The translations under genes and the position numbers were made by a program. Of a stretch of 64,000 nucleotides of DNA, positions 36,014-45,121 are shown one piece after another; within the stretch, counting starts at the first letter, position 1, and each line of letters starts with the position of its first letter. The stretch is from contig JAUZOE010000002.1 in NCBI GenBank assembly GCA_030706605.1, positions 1 to 64,000 on the forward strand. Reading direction: 5' to 3'. The DNA is from Bacteroidota bacterium (GTDB lineage Bacteria > Bacteroidota > Bacteroidia > Chitinophagales > Chitinophagaceae). Under the pieces are notes generated by a model. The model worked only from the letters and a program-made list of their open reading frames with translations, did not search any database and was not told the DNA's origin.

Positions 36014-36838
36014 TCAATATTTTTTCATAATCTTCACCAGTATTTTAGCAATAAGAGCATGGCCTTTATCTGAAGGATGTAGACCGTCAAACGTCATATT
36101 CATAGCACCTACCGGATAAGGATACTCATCCGTTGTCGAATTAAATGGAATGCCTATAAAATGAGGATAGCGATAATTTTTATAAACGCCTGTTTGCGGA
36201 TCTTTTAAACGTTTATAGTTTACTATATTCTTTTGTGTTATCCCGCTATGATGATAAAGGTCCACCACTTTTACATGTTCATATTCACCAATACGGCTAA
36301 TAGCATTGGCAAACTCTTCTAATGTTTGCCCGTTTTTTTCTTTATATGATCCATAGGCATTATTTTTTTTGTCATTTATATATACAAAATCTCCCCGCTG
36401 CATTGGCGTTATCAGAATAATCTTTGCCTCTTTATTCAGTGAACGAAGTTTATTCATAATAATCCGGAATGCACCATACAAAGTTTTACTGCCTGTATTA
36501 TTTTGATAATCAGCAAAAGTGCCTACGGGCCTTCCTTGCCACCAGTCATTAGTCCCCAGAAAAACAGAATATACATCGGCTTTTTGTAGATTAAGTTTTT
36601 CAATAGCGACAGCAATATTTCCCGATGTCCAGCCATTATAGCCCTGGTTTATGTAATGAATATTGGGAAGTTTTTGAGTTACCACGGTCATATATCCTTT
36701 CGTAATTCTATTAGCCGTTTCATTGGTATGATCATTTAAATAAGTAATGGAATCTCCAATTGCCACCCAGGTAATTTCTTTTTCCTTAAAAGAGGTTATG
36801 GCGCAAAAGAGCATCAACACTAAAATCAGTTTTTTCAT
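36014..36838 (-). CDS. Secreted SGNH/GDSL hydrolase
   Basis: A 274-residue esterase-type protein with a short signal peptide (MKKLILVLMLFCAITSF). The four SGNH blocks are present: block I GDSITYL with S30, block II glycine in NQGYNGWTSGN, block III asparagine in LGTNDWW, and block V D251-x-x-H254 in DGLHPSDKGH. Family members deacylate or de-esterify carbohydrates, lipids or peptidoglycan; the substrate is unknown. It is a single gene converging with recX. Confidence 0.88.
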   Translation of the reverse strand: MKKLILVLMLFCAITSFKEKEITWVAIGDSITYLNDHTNETANRITKGYMTVVTQKLPNIHYINQGYNGWTSGNIAVAIEKLNLQKADVYSVFLGTNDWWQGRPVGTFADYQNNTGSKTLYGAFRIIMNKLRSLNKEAKIILITPMQRGDFVYINDKKNNAYGSYKEKNGQTLEEFANAISRIGEYEHVKVVDLYHHSGITQKNIVNYKRLKDPQTGVYKNYRYPHFIGIPFNSTTDEYPYPVGAMNMTFDGLHPSDKGHALIAKILVKIMKKY

Positions 36839-37033
36839 TTTGTAATTTTAAGACATGTGTGGAAATGGCTTTTTAATATCAATTTTTAATTGGATTTTCC
36901 ATACTACTTTATATTGCAGCCAATTATAATTCACAATAAATAAAGCTAACCAATTGTAACAATACACCCAAATGGTCCTGATTGATAAATTACTAACTTC
37001 TTTTTTCTTGCCAAATCACAATAACTTTACACA

Positions 37034-37825
37034 ATGTCTTCTCTTACCATAACACTCATTCAGCCCAACCTTTTTTGGGAAGATAAAAAGGCTAATCTTG
37101 AAATGCTTCAAAAGAAAATTGAAAGTATTTCAGAAAAAACCGAGGTGGTCATTTTGCCCGAAATGTTTAGTACAGGATTCAGCATGAAGCCGGAAATGTT
37201 TGCAGAAACTATGGATGGAAATACGGTACAATGGATGAAAAAAAATTCGGCTGAAAGAAAAATAATAATAACCGGGAGCCTTATTATAGAAGATGAAGAA
37301 AACTATTTTAACCGGCTGGTGTGGGTGTTGCCTAATGGTGAAACGGGCTATTATGATAAAAGACATTTATTTGCTTTCGGAGATGAGCATTCCCATTATA
37401 AAGCAGGAAATAAAAAATTAATAGCCTCTGTAAAAGGATGGAAAATCAATCTGCAGATTTGTTATGACCTGCGTTTTCCTGTTTGGACAAGACAGTCTCC
37501 CGGAAAATCAGAAACCCAGTATGATCTTTTGATTAATGTAGCCAACTGGCCCGAAAAAAGAAGCACGGCCTGGAAAACTTTATTACAGGCAAGAGCCATC
37601 GAAAATCAGTGCTATGTAGCCGGTGTAAACAGGGTGGGTGAAGATGGCAATAAAATATATTATAATGGGGAAAGCATGATCATTGATCCTTTAGGAGAAA
37701 TTATTTATATCAAAAATAAAGAAGAAGACATTTTTACTTACACCTTACAGAAGGAAAAAGTGAATGAAGTAAGAAAACAGTTTCCCTTTCAGGAAGATGC
37801 CGATTCGTTTATTATAAGCGAATAA
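37034..37825 (+). CDS. Omega-amidase-like carbon-nitrogen hydrolase
   Basis: The 263-residue nitrilase-superfamily enzyme has the full Glu-Lys-Cys triad: E43 in ILPEMFSTGFS, K109 in YYDKRHLF and C143 in LQICYDLRFPVW. The MFSTGF and CYDLRFP motifs match the YafV/NIT2 omega-amidases, which hydrolyse alpha-ketoglutaramate or alpha-ketosuccinamate formed when glutamine or asparagine transaminases act. A matching transaminase of the kynurenine/glutamine type is encoded at 59368, though not nearby. It converges with the S41 protease gene (nine bases apart). Confidence 0.9.
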   Translation: MSSLTITLIQPNLFWEDKKANLEMLQKKIESISEKTEVVILPEMFSTGFSMKPEMFAETMDGNTVQWMKKNSAERKIIITGSLIIEDEENYFNRLVWVLPNGETGYYDKRHLFAFGDEHSHYKAGNKKLIASVKGWKINLQICYDLRFPVWTRQSPGKSETQYDLLINVANWPEKRSTAWKTLLQARAIENQCYVAGVNRVGEDGNKIYYNGESMIIDPLGEIIYIKNKEEDIFTYTLQKEKVNEVRKQFPFQEDADSFIISE

Positions 37826-37834
37826 AAAATTTGA

Positions 37835-39298
37835 TTACTTTTCGTCTTCGATCATTTTTTTCACCACTTCTAACTTCGTATCTACTCCATTAAGAATATC
37901 ACGCCAGTTAGGGCCAATATAAATATCCGGCATTATCCCGATCCCTTTTGTAGCAATATGATGATATTGTACCAGCCTGAAAAAAGGAAGCCGAACTTTT
38001 AATTTGGTATTTTGCAAGGTAATATTAGGAATCATAATACCGGAATTACCATACCAGCCACCACCAGTTTCTTCACCTGCCAGTATTATATTCGGTTGAT
38101 CTTTTACCGCATTACAAAATAAAGCAGAAGCCGAAAAAGTCAGCCCGTTGGTAAGTATATAAACATTCCCGTTAAAATGATTTTTACGTTTAACCCGGAA
38201 GAAATGTCGTTCCCAATACCCGAAATGATAATTCCCGTCTTTCTTCTTATGGGTTGCAAAAAGCAATACAATATTATTGAGCCATCCCGAGGATATTCTT
38301 CCTGTATAGGGATTAAAATTTTTACTTATAGAATAAGCTGTATCAGCAACTTTAAAAGGAGCATTTCGCAAAAACTTGGTAAGCAATACTGATTTATTTA
38401 TATCGCCACCTCCATTTGCCCGCAAATCAATTATTAACTTTTCGGCTTTTTGCTGGCGGAGATCCCGAAATGATTTTCTGAAAAAATGACTTAAGTGCCC
38501 TTTAGAAAATCCATTCACAGTCATTAAGGCAAATGAAGAATCATATTCAAGCGAACGTATATTTTCTATCTTTTGGCGGTGCGTCATTTTTCTCTCTTCC
38601 CGCTTCCGCTCTTTTGTTTCTTTTTTCACTGTATCAGAAGGAGGTGCATAATAGGGAAGAAGAGCACTTTTTTCAACACCATTGCTGTCCGTATAGTCAA
38701 CATAATAATTTTTATATAAACCAAAAACATTACGATGAAAATAAGGAAAACTGTTGCTTAGCCTAATATAGTTTACATTTTCAGTATAACCATCTTCTGC
38801 CATATAATCAAACATAAGGCTGATCATATCAGTGCTTTTTAATCCATTAATTGATGTAATAAAGTCGCCGGGTTTTATTGCAGAATCATTTCGATTAAGG
38901 TTACCTGTTACCATCATGGTATCTTTCCAAACTTTTAAAAAAAGAGGGAATGAGGGAATACGTTTGTTTTTAATAAATTTATTCCAACCTTTGCTCATAC
39001 TAAAACTGGTGTGTCCGCAATGGATAACAGAAGTAATCGGTGCCAATATTTTCCAACCAAACTGAAGCTCCGTCATCGAATCAGTAATGGCTTTATATCC
39101 CTGGTCAAAATAATAATCCATACTGTCTTTCGGGGTATACCAATAAAGTGAAGGATGTTTTTTTTCAAGGATGTGGCGAAGCAAAGAATAATCCTGTTGT
39201 AATTCTTCTTTAGAATATTTTTTATTGGGATTATAATTTTTAGAGGCGGAACAGGAAAAAAGGACAAGAACAATAAACAAAAAAGGTAGTCGCCTCAT
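37835..39298 (-). CDS. S41-family peptidase lipoprotein
   Basis: A 487-residue C-terminal-processing-type protease. A lipobox ends the signal peptide (LVLFSC, Cys near residue 16). A PDZ-like region lies about residues 120-190 (GDFITSINGLKSTDMISL), and the S41 domain follows with LIIDLRANGGGDINKSVLL and the catalytic Ser in ILTNGLTFSASALF; AGEETGGGWYGNSG is also conserved. Members cleave exported proteins or peptides. The ATG at 39298 is used instead of 39331 because the signal peptide begins there. The extreme N-terminal domain (LLRHILEKKHPSLYWY) is common in Bacteroidota S41 proteins. Confidence 0.88.
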   Translation of the reverse strand: MRRLPFLFIVLVLFSCSASKNYNPNKKYSKEELQQDYSLLRHILEKKHPSLYWYTPKDSMDYYFDQGYKAITDSMTELQFGWKILAPITSVIHCGHTSFSMSKGWNKFIKNKRIPSFPLFLKVWKDTMMVTGNLNRNDSAIKPGDFITSINGLKSTDMISLMFDYMAEDGYTENVNYIRLSNSFPYFHRNVFGLYKNYYVDYTDSNGVEKSALLPYYAPPSDTVKKETKERKREERKMTHRQKIENIRSLEYDSSFALMTVNGFSKGHLSHFFRKSFRDLRQQKAEKLIIDLRANGGGDINKSVLLTKFLRNAPFKVADTAYSISKNFNPYTGRISSGWLNNIVLLFATHKKKDGNYHFGYWERHFFRVKRKNHFNGNVYILTNGLTFSASALFCNAVKDQPNIILAGEETGGGWYGNSGIMIPNITLQNTKLKVRLPFFRLVQYHHIATKGIGIMPDIYIGPNWRDILNGVDTKLEVVKKMIEDEK

Positions 39299-39351
39299 GA
39301 TTTTAATAAATCTGGATACTTTTGTTGGCAATATTAATGCATAAAAATAAA

Positions 39352-40386
39352 TTAATCACGTAAAGCATTCCAGCCCTGTGCTATAACGGGATATTTATTT
39401 CCACCTTTGGTAATTATTATGGAACCTTCTTCCTTTCCTGTAATATGGCCAATTATACTTATCTCCCCATTAGCCGCAATTTTTTCATAATCTTTCTGGT
39501 CAATAGTAAATAATAGTTCATAATCTTCTCCTCCGCTAAGTGAGCAAGCCGTAGGATCCAATTCAAGTTTATAGGCAAACTGCCGGGAAAGATCACTCAC
39601 CGGGATTTTTTCTTCATACAAAACACAACCCACTTCGCTTTGTTTACAAATATGTAAAATCTCGCTGCTTAGTCCATCACTGATATCAATCATAGACGTT
39701 GGCATTAACTCTTCTACTGCAAAAAATTCAATAATATCTTTTCTTGCCTCAGGTTTTAATATTCTCCCGATTATATAATCCTGGTTTTCCAAATCAGGCT
39801 GTACGCCTTTTGTTTCCAGGTAAACTTTCTTTTCTCTTTCTAACAAAGTTAATCCCAAAAAGGCCCCTCCAAGATCGCCGGTCACGCAAATAAGATCTCC
39901 TTTTTTTGCAGTGCTTCTTGTAACAAATTTTGCCGACGCTACTTCACCAATTGCTGTAACACAAATAATAAATCCTTTTTGAGAAGAAGTCGTGTCGCCA
40001 CCTACAAGATCAACATTATATTTGTTACAGGCAATATAAACGCCTTCATAAAATTCATCTAATGCTTCCACACTAAATCGGTTGCTGAATGCAAGGCTCA
40101 TTGTAATCTGTGCCGGTGTTGCATTCATAGCATAAATATCACTGAGGTTCACAATCACGCTTTTATAGCCTAAATGCTTCAAAGGAGTATACATTAAATC
40201 AAAATGAATTCCTTCTACCAGCATATCGGTAGTCACTACCACTTGCTTTCCAAAATGATCTAAAACGGCAGCATCATCCCCAACCGTCAACACGGTTGAG
40301 GCGTTTTTAATTTCATTGTTCTTTGTAAGATGGTCAATAAGACCAAATTCACCAAGAGAAGACACTTCTGTTCGTATTTCTGCCAT
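39352..40386 (-). CDS. thiL: Thiamine-monophosphate kinase
   Basis: The 344-residue enzyme phosphorylates thiamine monophosphate to thiamine diphosphate with ATP. Seen: LGEFGLIDHLT at the N-terminus, VGDDAAVLD near residue 36, TTDMLVEGIHFD near 54 with the metal-binding Asp residues, VGGDTTSSQKG near 120, GDLGGAFLGL near 150 and SGGEDYELLFT near 290. The ATG at 40386 (MAEIRTEVSSLGEFGL) matches the usual N-terminus; the frame is open to an ATG at 40467. It forms a possible transcript with the inositol-phosphatase-like gene upstream. Confidence 0.93.
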   Translation of the reverse strand: MAEIRTEVSSLGEFGLIDHLTKNNEIKNASTVLTVGDDAAVLDHFGKQVVVTTDMLVEGIHFDLMYTPLKHLGYKSVIVNLSDIYAMNATPAQITMSLAFSNRFSVEALDEFYEGVYIACNKYNVDLVGGDTTSSQKGFIICVTAIGEVASAKFVTRSTAKKGDLICVTGDLGGAFLGLTLLEREKKVYLETKGVQPDLENQDYIIGRILKPEARKDIIEFFAVEELMPTSMIDISDGLSSEILHICKQSEVGCVLYEEKIPVSDLSRQFAYKLELDPTACSLSGGEDYELLFTIDQKDYEKIAANGEISIIGHITGKEEGSIIITKGGNKYPVIAQGWNALRD

Positions 40387-40529
40387 TTTTTTGATTTGTG
40401 ATTTTAGTTTTTCAGGCATTTTGATTATTTCAAATGCCTTATTGTTCACTTTTTTCTCAATGTTCATTTTGGGTATTTATAAAGAAGTTTCTACCGGCTT
40501 TTTTATAAAAGTTCCCTAAAATCTTCTGT

Positions 40530-41300
40530 TTATTCTGCATTAATCCATTCCACCAGTTCGTCATGAATTTTTCCATTGGTAGCTATGATGCCAAACTCAA
40601 AAGGAGAATATTTTTCGCCTTTTAAATTTGTTACCTTTCCTCCTGCTTCTTCTACAATTAAAAAACCTGCAGCACTGTCCCAGGGATATAATTGATGTTC
40701 ATAAAATCCATCAAATCTTCCGGCAGCAACCCAACAAAGATCTATGGCCGCACTGCCCAACCTGCGCAGAGGGATTCCTTTTTTAATCAATCTTGAAAAA
40801 ACCTGTAACGGACCGTTAGGCTGATCTAAATAAGTATAAGGAAACCCCGTAACAAGGCAACTTGTCAATACTTCAGTTTTATCACTTACCGATATTTTTT
40901 GATCATTAAGGGTAGCGCCTTTATTTTTTTCTGCAAAGAAAAATTCATTTAAAATGGGATTAAATACGGCACCCATGAGCATTTCACCACGGTATTCCAG
41001 GCCAATACTCACACAACAGATAGGAATGCTGTTGGCAAAATTTACGGTACCATCTATCGGATCAATAATCCATTTATACTCGCTTTCAGAAATTTTTTCT
41101 TCGCTTTCTTCGCTTACAATTCCATGATCCGGGAAAGCCGTTTTTATTACTTCCCGAATGGCTTTGTCAGAGGCATGGTCAGCTTCGGTAACCAAATTAT
41201 TAATCCCTTCTTTGTTGCTAATAAAAAATTTACCATTGAAGAATCGTTTCAATTCTTTAGCGCCAGCCTGGGTAGCATTAATGAGTGTTTGTTTGTACAT
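40530..41300 (-). CDS. Inositol-monophosphatase-family phosphatase
   Basis: A 256-residue Mg-dependent phosphatase of the IMPase/SuhB family. The metal-binding motifs are all present: GIVSEESEE (Glu ligand), WIIDPIDGTVNFA near residue 81 and YPWDSAAGFLIVEEAGG near residue 205. The family also contains CysQ and SuhB, and the sequence does not separate these. The frame extends to 41462, but the ATG at 41300 (MYKQTLINATQAGAKE) matches the family start; the extra region is repeat-like and overlaps the promoter area of the divergent glycosyltransferase. Confidence 0.88.
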   Translation of the reverse strand: MYKQTLINATQAGAKELKRFFNGKFFISNKEGINNLVTEADHASDKAIREVIKTAFPDHGIVSEESEEKISESEYKWIIDPIDGTVNFANSIPICCVSIGLEYRGEMLMGAVFNPILNEFFFAEKNKGATLNDQKISVSDKTEVLTSCLVTGFPYTYLDQPNGPLQVFSRLIKKGIPLRRLGSAAIDLCWVAAGRFDGFYEHQLYPWDSAAGFLIVEEAGGKVTNLKGEKYSPFEFGIIATNGKIHDELVEWINAE

Positions 41301-41408
41301 GCTGCAAAGGTTCATTAAAATTATTACATGATTTATAACAAATTTCACGAATTTCACGAATTTCCAATACTGATTCTTAAATAACAAACCAATTAACCAT
41401 ATCGCTAT

Positions 41409-43349
41409 TTGCAACTTTCCGTCATCATAGTAAGTTATAATGTTAAGTATTTTTTGGAGCAATGTCTTTTGTCGGTATTAAAAGCAATGAAAAATATTGA
41501 TGGAGAAATAATTGTTGTGGATAATCATTCCACGGATGACAGTTTTCTCTTTTTCGAAGAAAAATTTAAAGACGTAAATTTTATATGGAATACGAGCAAT
41601 TCAGGATTTGCCAAAGCCAATAACCAGGCCCTTAAAATAGCCTCTGGAGATTATATTTTATTTCTAAATCCCGATACCCTTCTTCCCGAAGATTGTTTTG
41701 AAAAATGTATTTCCTTTATACAATTACAAAAAAATGATTGTGCCCTTGGAATAAAAATGATTGACGGGTCGGGGAAATTTTTGAAAGAAAGTAAAAGAGC
41801 TTTTCCCTCTCCAATGACTTCTCTTTACAAGCTTTCCGGGTTTGCAAAACTTTTTCCACATTCAAAAATTTTTGCAAAATATCACTTGGGTTATCTATGT
41901 GAAAATGAAAATCATGAGGTAGATGTACTGGCTGGCGCCTTTATGATGATTCCCAAAAAAATCCTGAATGTTGTCAATGGTTTTGACGAAGCTTTTTTCA
42001 TGTATGGCGAAGATGTGGACCTCAGCTTTCGCATCCAGCAGGCGGGGTTCAAAAATTTTTATTTCGCGGAAAGCAGTATCATTCATTTTAAAGGAGAAAG
42101 TACAAAAAAAGGGAGCTTGAATTATGTAAAAATGTTTTATAAAGCTATGAGCATTTTTGTAAAAAAGCACTATGGCAGCACCCGGGCCCGGTTATTTAAT
42201 CTATTCATACAAGCAGCCATTTTTTTACGTGCCGGCATGTCAATCATTGCCCATTTTTTAAAATGGATTGGAATGCCGGTAATTGATGCAGGGATAATTT
42301 TATTTAGTTTTTGGAGCATGACATTTTTTTGGAGCACTTTAATAAGACATGAGATAAACTATCCATCCCATCTTCTTTTTATTGCTTTCCCTGCTTTCAC
42401 TATTTTATTTTTAGCCGCCTCTTATTTTGCAGGATTATATGATAATGATTATAGGCAATCAAGATTAAATAAATCAGCACTGGTCGCCATTCTGATTAAT
42501 CTTTCTTTTTATTCATTGTTGCCCGAAAGACTTCGTTTTTCGAGAGGAATATTATTGTTTGGTTCCATACTGGCTTTTCTTTTAATGACATTGGTACGCC
42601 GCCTCTTACTGAAATGGAACATTATTGAAAGTGCTGCAGAAAGGGATGAAATTAATCAGACAATTATTGCAGGAGCACAAGAAGAGTTTAATAGGGCAAA
42701 TTATTTTCTTAAAAATTCAGGGAAAAAAGAAAGAGTGCTGGGAAGAATTGGCACCAGCAGGTCAGAAGATACATCTGCCATTGGAAAAATTAAAGATATT
42801 GCTGATATTTTACATTCATACCCGGTAAAAGAAATCATCTTTTGTGAAGGAACACTTTCCTTTAAAACAATTATTGAAACAATCCCAACTATTTCTCATC
42901 ATGTCCGGATAAAATATTTTGCCACAGGGAGCCACACAATCATTGGAAGCGATGATAAAGATGTCACTGGTGAATTTATTACAGAAGATGAAAATTATCA
43001 TTTGGCCAATGCGGTTTATCGTCGTTCAAAAAATTGGTTTGATTTAATATTATCCCTCATTTTCCTAATCTTATTTCCATTTCTTGTTTTTATTAAAAAC
43101 CGACCTGCGATTTTTTTAAAAAATATCATGGATGTCTTATTAAGAAAAAAATCTTGGATTGGTTATGCTGGCAATAAAAAGAGTTTGCCGGAATTATTAC
43201 CCGGAATTATTACCACAACAGGTTTGCCACATTCATTAAACTCGCTCCCTATGCAAAGTCTTTTTAAGACTGATAAATTATATGCAAAACACTTCAGGAT
43301 ATTGCACGACCTTAGATTAATCTGGAAAAATTTTAATTTACTTTCCTAA
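41409..43349 (+). CDS. GT2 glycosyltransferase fused to a sugar-transferase-like membrane half
   Basis: A 646-residue two-part protein starting at TTG (QLSVIIVSYNVKYFLEQCL). Residues 1-230 are a GT2 (rhamnosyl-type) glycosyltransferase with DNHSTDDS, the DxD-like FLNPDTLLPED and FDEAFFMYGEDVDLSFR. Residues about 260-400 hold four or five membrane helices. Residues about 410-520 are a soluble Rossmann-like stretch as in WcaJ-type proteins (AGAQEEFNRANYFL). The end has a helix (WFDLILSLIFLILFPFLVF) and LKNIMDVLLRKKSWIGY, similar to the tail of polyprenyl-phosphate sugar transferases (NVLkGdMSlVGPRP), but the catalytic SLDELPQ segment is absent. Likely role: cell-surface glycan synthesis. Confidence 0.8.
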   Translation: MQLSVIIVSYNVKYFLEQCLLSVLKAMKNIDGEIIVVDNHSTDDSFLFFEEKFKDVNFIWNTSNSGFAKANNQALKIASGDYILFLNPDTLLPEDCFEKCISFIQLQKNDCALGIKMIDGSGKFLKESKRAFPSPMTSLYKLSGFAKLFPHSKIFAKYHLGYLCENENHEVDVLAGAFMMIPKKILNVVNGFDEAFFMYGEDVDLSFRIQQAGFKNFYFAESSIIHFKGESTKKGSLNYVKMFYKAMSIFVKKHYGSTRARLFNLFIQAAIFLRAGMSIIAHFLKWIGMPVIDAGIILFSFWSMTFFWSTLIRHEINYPSHLLFIAFPAFTILFLAASYFAGLYDNDYRQSRLNKSALVAILINLSFYSLLPERLRFSRGILLFGSILAFLLMTLVRRLLLKWNIIESAAERDEINQTIIAGAQEEFNRANYFLKNSGKKERVLGRIGTSRSEDTSAIGKIKDIADILHSYPVKEIIFCEGTLSFKTIIETIPTISHHVRIKYFATGSHTIIGSDDKDVTGEFITEDENYHLANAVYRRSKNWFDLILSLIFLILFPFLVFIKNRPAIFLKNIMDVLLRKKSWIGYAGNKKSLPELLPGIITTTGLPHSLNSLPMQSLFKTDKLYAKHFRILHDLRLIWKNFNLLS

Positions 43350-43456
43350 AACAGATTAATGATTTTATGCTAGTAACCAAATTGCTTTTCATACCCGAAT
43401 TAGCACATTGATTAATTATTTCCGAAATTGCACCCTAAATATTAAATATTTAATGA

Positions 43457-44080
43457 ATGGCATATAATCGTTTCCGGCCCTCACAAACAGCGACTCCGGT
43501 AGTTTTAAATCTTATTATAATAAACGCTATTGTTTTTGTAGCCCAATTGGTTTTCGATAAAACAGGCGGCCAAACAGCATGGCTTACTAACAAATTGGCT
43601 TTATATTCATATGATACCGGCTTATTCAAGCCTTATCAATTAGTAACCCACATGTTTGCCCATGGTGGTTTTTTTCACATACTTTTCAATATGTATGCTT
43701 TGTGGCTATTTGGTGCGGTTTTGGAAAAAACATGGGGGCCAAAAAGATTTTTGATTTTTTATCTTGTATGCGGCCTGGCTGCTGGTGTAACAGAAATGTT
43801 CCTGGTAAGTGGTGGTGCCGCTATAGGTGCATCAGGAGCGGTTATGGGTTTACTCGCTGCATTTGCTTATACATTTCCGAATGTCCAGTTTTATATTTTA
43901 CCTATCCCGTTTCCTATAAAAGCTAAATACTTAGCCATGATTTATGCGGCTATAGATATATTTGGTCAGTTTTCTGGCTACGGCGGCAATATTGCTCATT
44001 TTGCTCATCTCGGAGGATTAGCTACGGGCCTTATATTAGCAATTATCTGGAATAAAACTGATAGAAAAAACAGGTATTAA
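43457..44080 (+). CDS. Rhomboid intramembrane serine protease
   Basis: A 207-residue, six-helix rhomboid that cleaves membrane proteins within the bilayer. The catalytic residues are all present: S126 in GASGAVMG, H184 in IAHFAHLGG, and the oxyanion-hole H74 and N78 in FFHILFNMY. The first gene of a pair: a second rhomboid-like gene starts 67 bases downstream. Substrates are unknown. Confidence 0.9.
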   Translation: MAYNRFRPSQTATPVVLNLIIINAIVFVAQLVFDKTGGQTAWLTNKLALYSYDTGLFKPYQLVTHMFAHGGFFHILFNMYALWLFGAVLEKTWGPKRFLIFYLVCGLAAGVTEMFLVSGGAAIGASGAVMGLLAAFAYTFPNVQFYILPIPFPIKAKYLAMIYAAIDIFGQFSGYGGNIAHFAHLGGLATGLILAIIWNKTDRKNRY

Positions 44081-44147
44081 ATTTTACTTATCTCTTCTTT
44101 ACTGCCGGGAAATTGGTAATTTTACAATAGTGCTAAAATCACTTTAC

Positions 44148-45077
44148 ATGGGAGAATCAGAAAGATATATGGACAGGCGTTTAAAAAAAATGACTCTCGG
44201 TGATGATAGTAATGCGCTTATGGCACTTGTTGCTATCAATGCAATGATATTTGTTTCTTTTGGACTGATACAGGTGGTTTATTACTTATCTCAATCGTCT
44301 GATTCTGCTTTTCAATACGAAATATTAAGAAGGTTTATTTTGCCCGCCAAATTATCAACACTGGCTACAGAACCATGGACAGTTGTTACTTATATGTTTG
44401 TGCATACAGGGATTGTTTACACATTTATCAATATGATCTGGCTCTGGGTATTTGGTTCCATCCTTCAGGACATGTCAGGAAACAAAAATATAATTCCTAT
44501 TTATTTATATGGAGGATTAGCCGGAGCTTTTGTTTTCATAGCAGCTAATTATGCTATTCCACAATTAAAGTCGGAAATTGAATATTCCACAATGCTTGGA
44601 GGAAACGCTTCTATAATAGCGGTGGCCGTTGCGGCTACGGCACTTACTCCCAATTATCGCTTTTTCAAAATGCTTAACGGAGGCATTCCATTATGGATAC
44701 TTACCATTCTTTATGTGATTATTGATTTTGCAGGAATGGGAGGTACTGCCCATCATCTTGCGCATTTAGGTGGTGGACTTATTGGGTATTTATTTATTGC
44801 CGGTTTACGAAAGGGTTACGACTGGGGTAAGTGGATGAACGACCTTTATTCCTGGTTCATAAACCTTTTTAATCCCGATAAAAAAGCTGTACCTACCAAT
44901 AAAATAAAGGAAAAAATATTTTATAAAACCGGCACACAAAAACCTTTCGAAAAAAGATCTGTAATAACCCAGGAACGCATTGATGAAATCCTTGATAAAA
45001 TCAATCACAAAGGCTATAAGTATTTGTCTGAAGAGGAGAAAAATATTTTAAAGAAAGCCCGTGAAACAGATTTTTAG
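44148..45077 (+). CDS. Rhomboid-like protein lacking the catalytic serine
   Basis: A 309-residue, six-helix rhomboid homologue with a cytoplasmic C-terminal tail of about 95 residues (KKAVPTNKIKEKIF..., ending in SEEEKNILKKARETDF). Ungapped alignment with its neighbour pairs IGASGAVMG with LGGNASIIA, so the nucleophile Ser becomes N153; the oxyanion His (FFHILFN) becomes Y91 (IVYTFIN). The His of the AHLGG motif (H206) is kept. It is thus probably an inactive, iRhom-like protein, unless S155 takes over. The ATG at 44148 is preferred to a GTG at 44130. It likely shares a transcript with the active rhomboid upstream. Confidence 0.85.
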   Translation: MGESERYMDRRLKKMTLGDDSNALMALVAINAMIFVSFGLIQVVYYLSQSSDSAFQYEILRRFILPAKLSTLATEPWTVVTYMFVHTGIVYTFINMIWLWVFGSILQDMSGNKNIIPIYLYGGLAGAFVFIAANYAIPQLKSEIEYSTMLGGNASIIAVAVAATALTPNYRFFKMLNGGIPLWILTILYVIIDFAGMGGTAHHLAHLGGGLIGYLFIAGLRKGYDWGKWMNDLYSWFINLFNPDKKAVPTNKIKEKIFYKTGTQKPFEKRSVITQERIDEILDKINHKGYKYLSEEEKNILKKARETDF

Positions 45078-45121
45078 TTCTTTATCAAAATTCTAATTCA
45101 CCGTAAAACGGATTGCCGTAA

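Noticed and set aside
41341-41366. AATTTCACG repeated in tandem upstream of the GT2 fusion gene
   Set aside because: Only about two and a half copies; too short to call a repeat array or operator.
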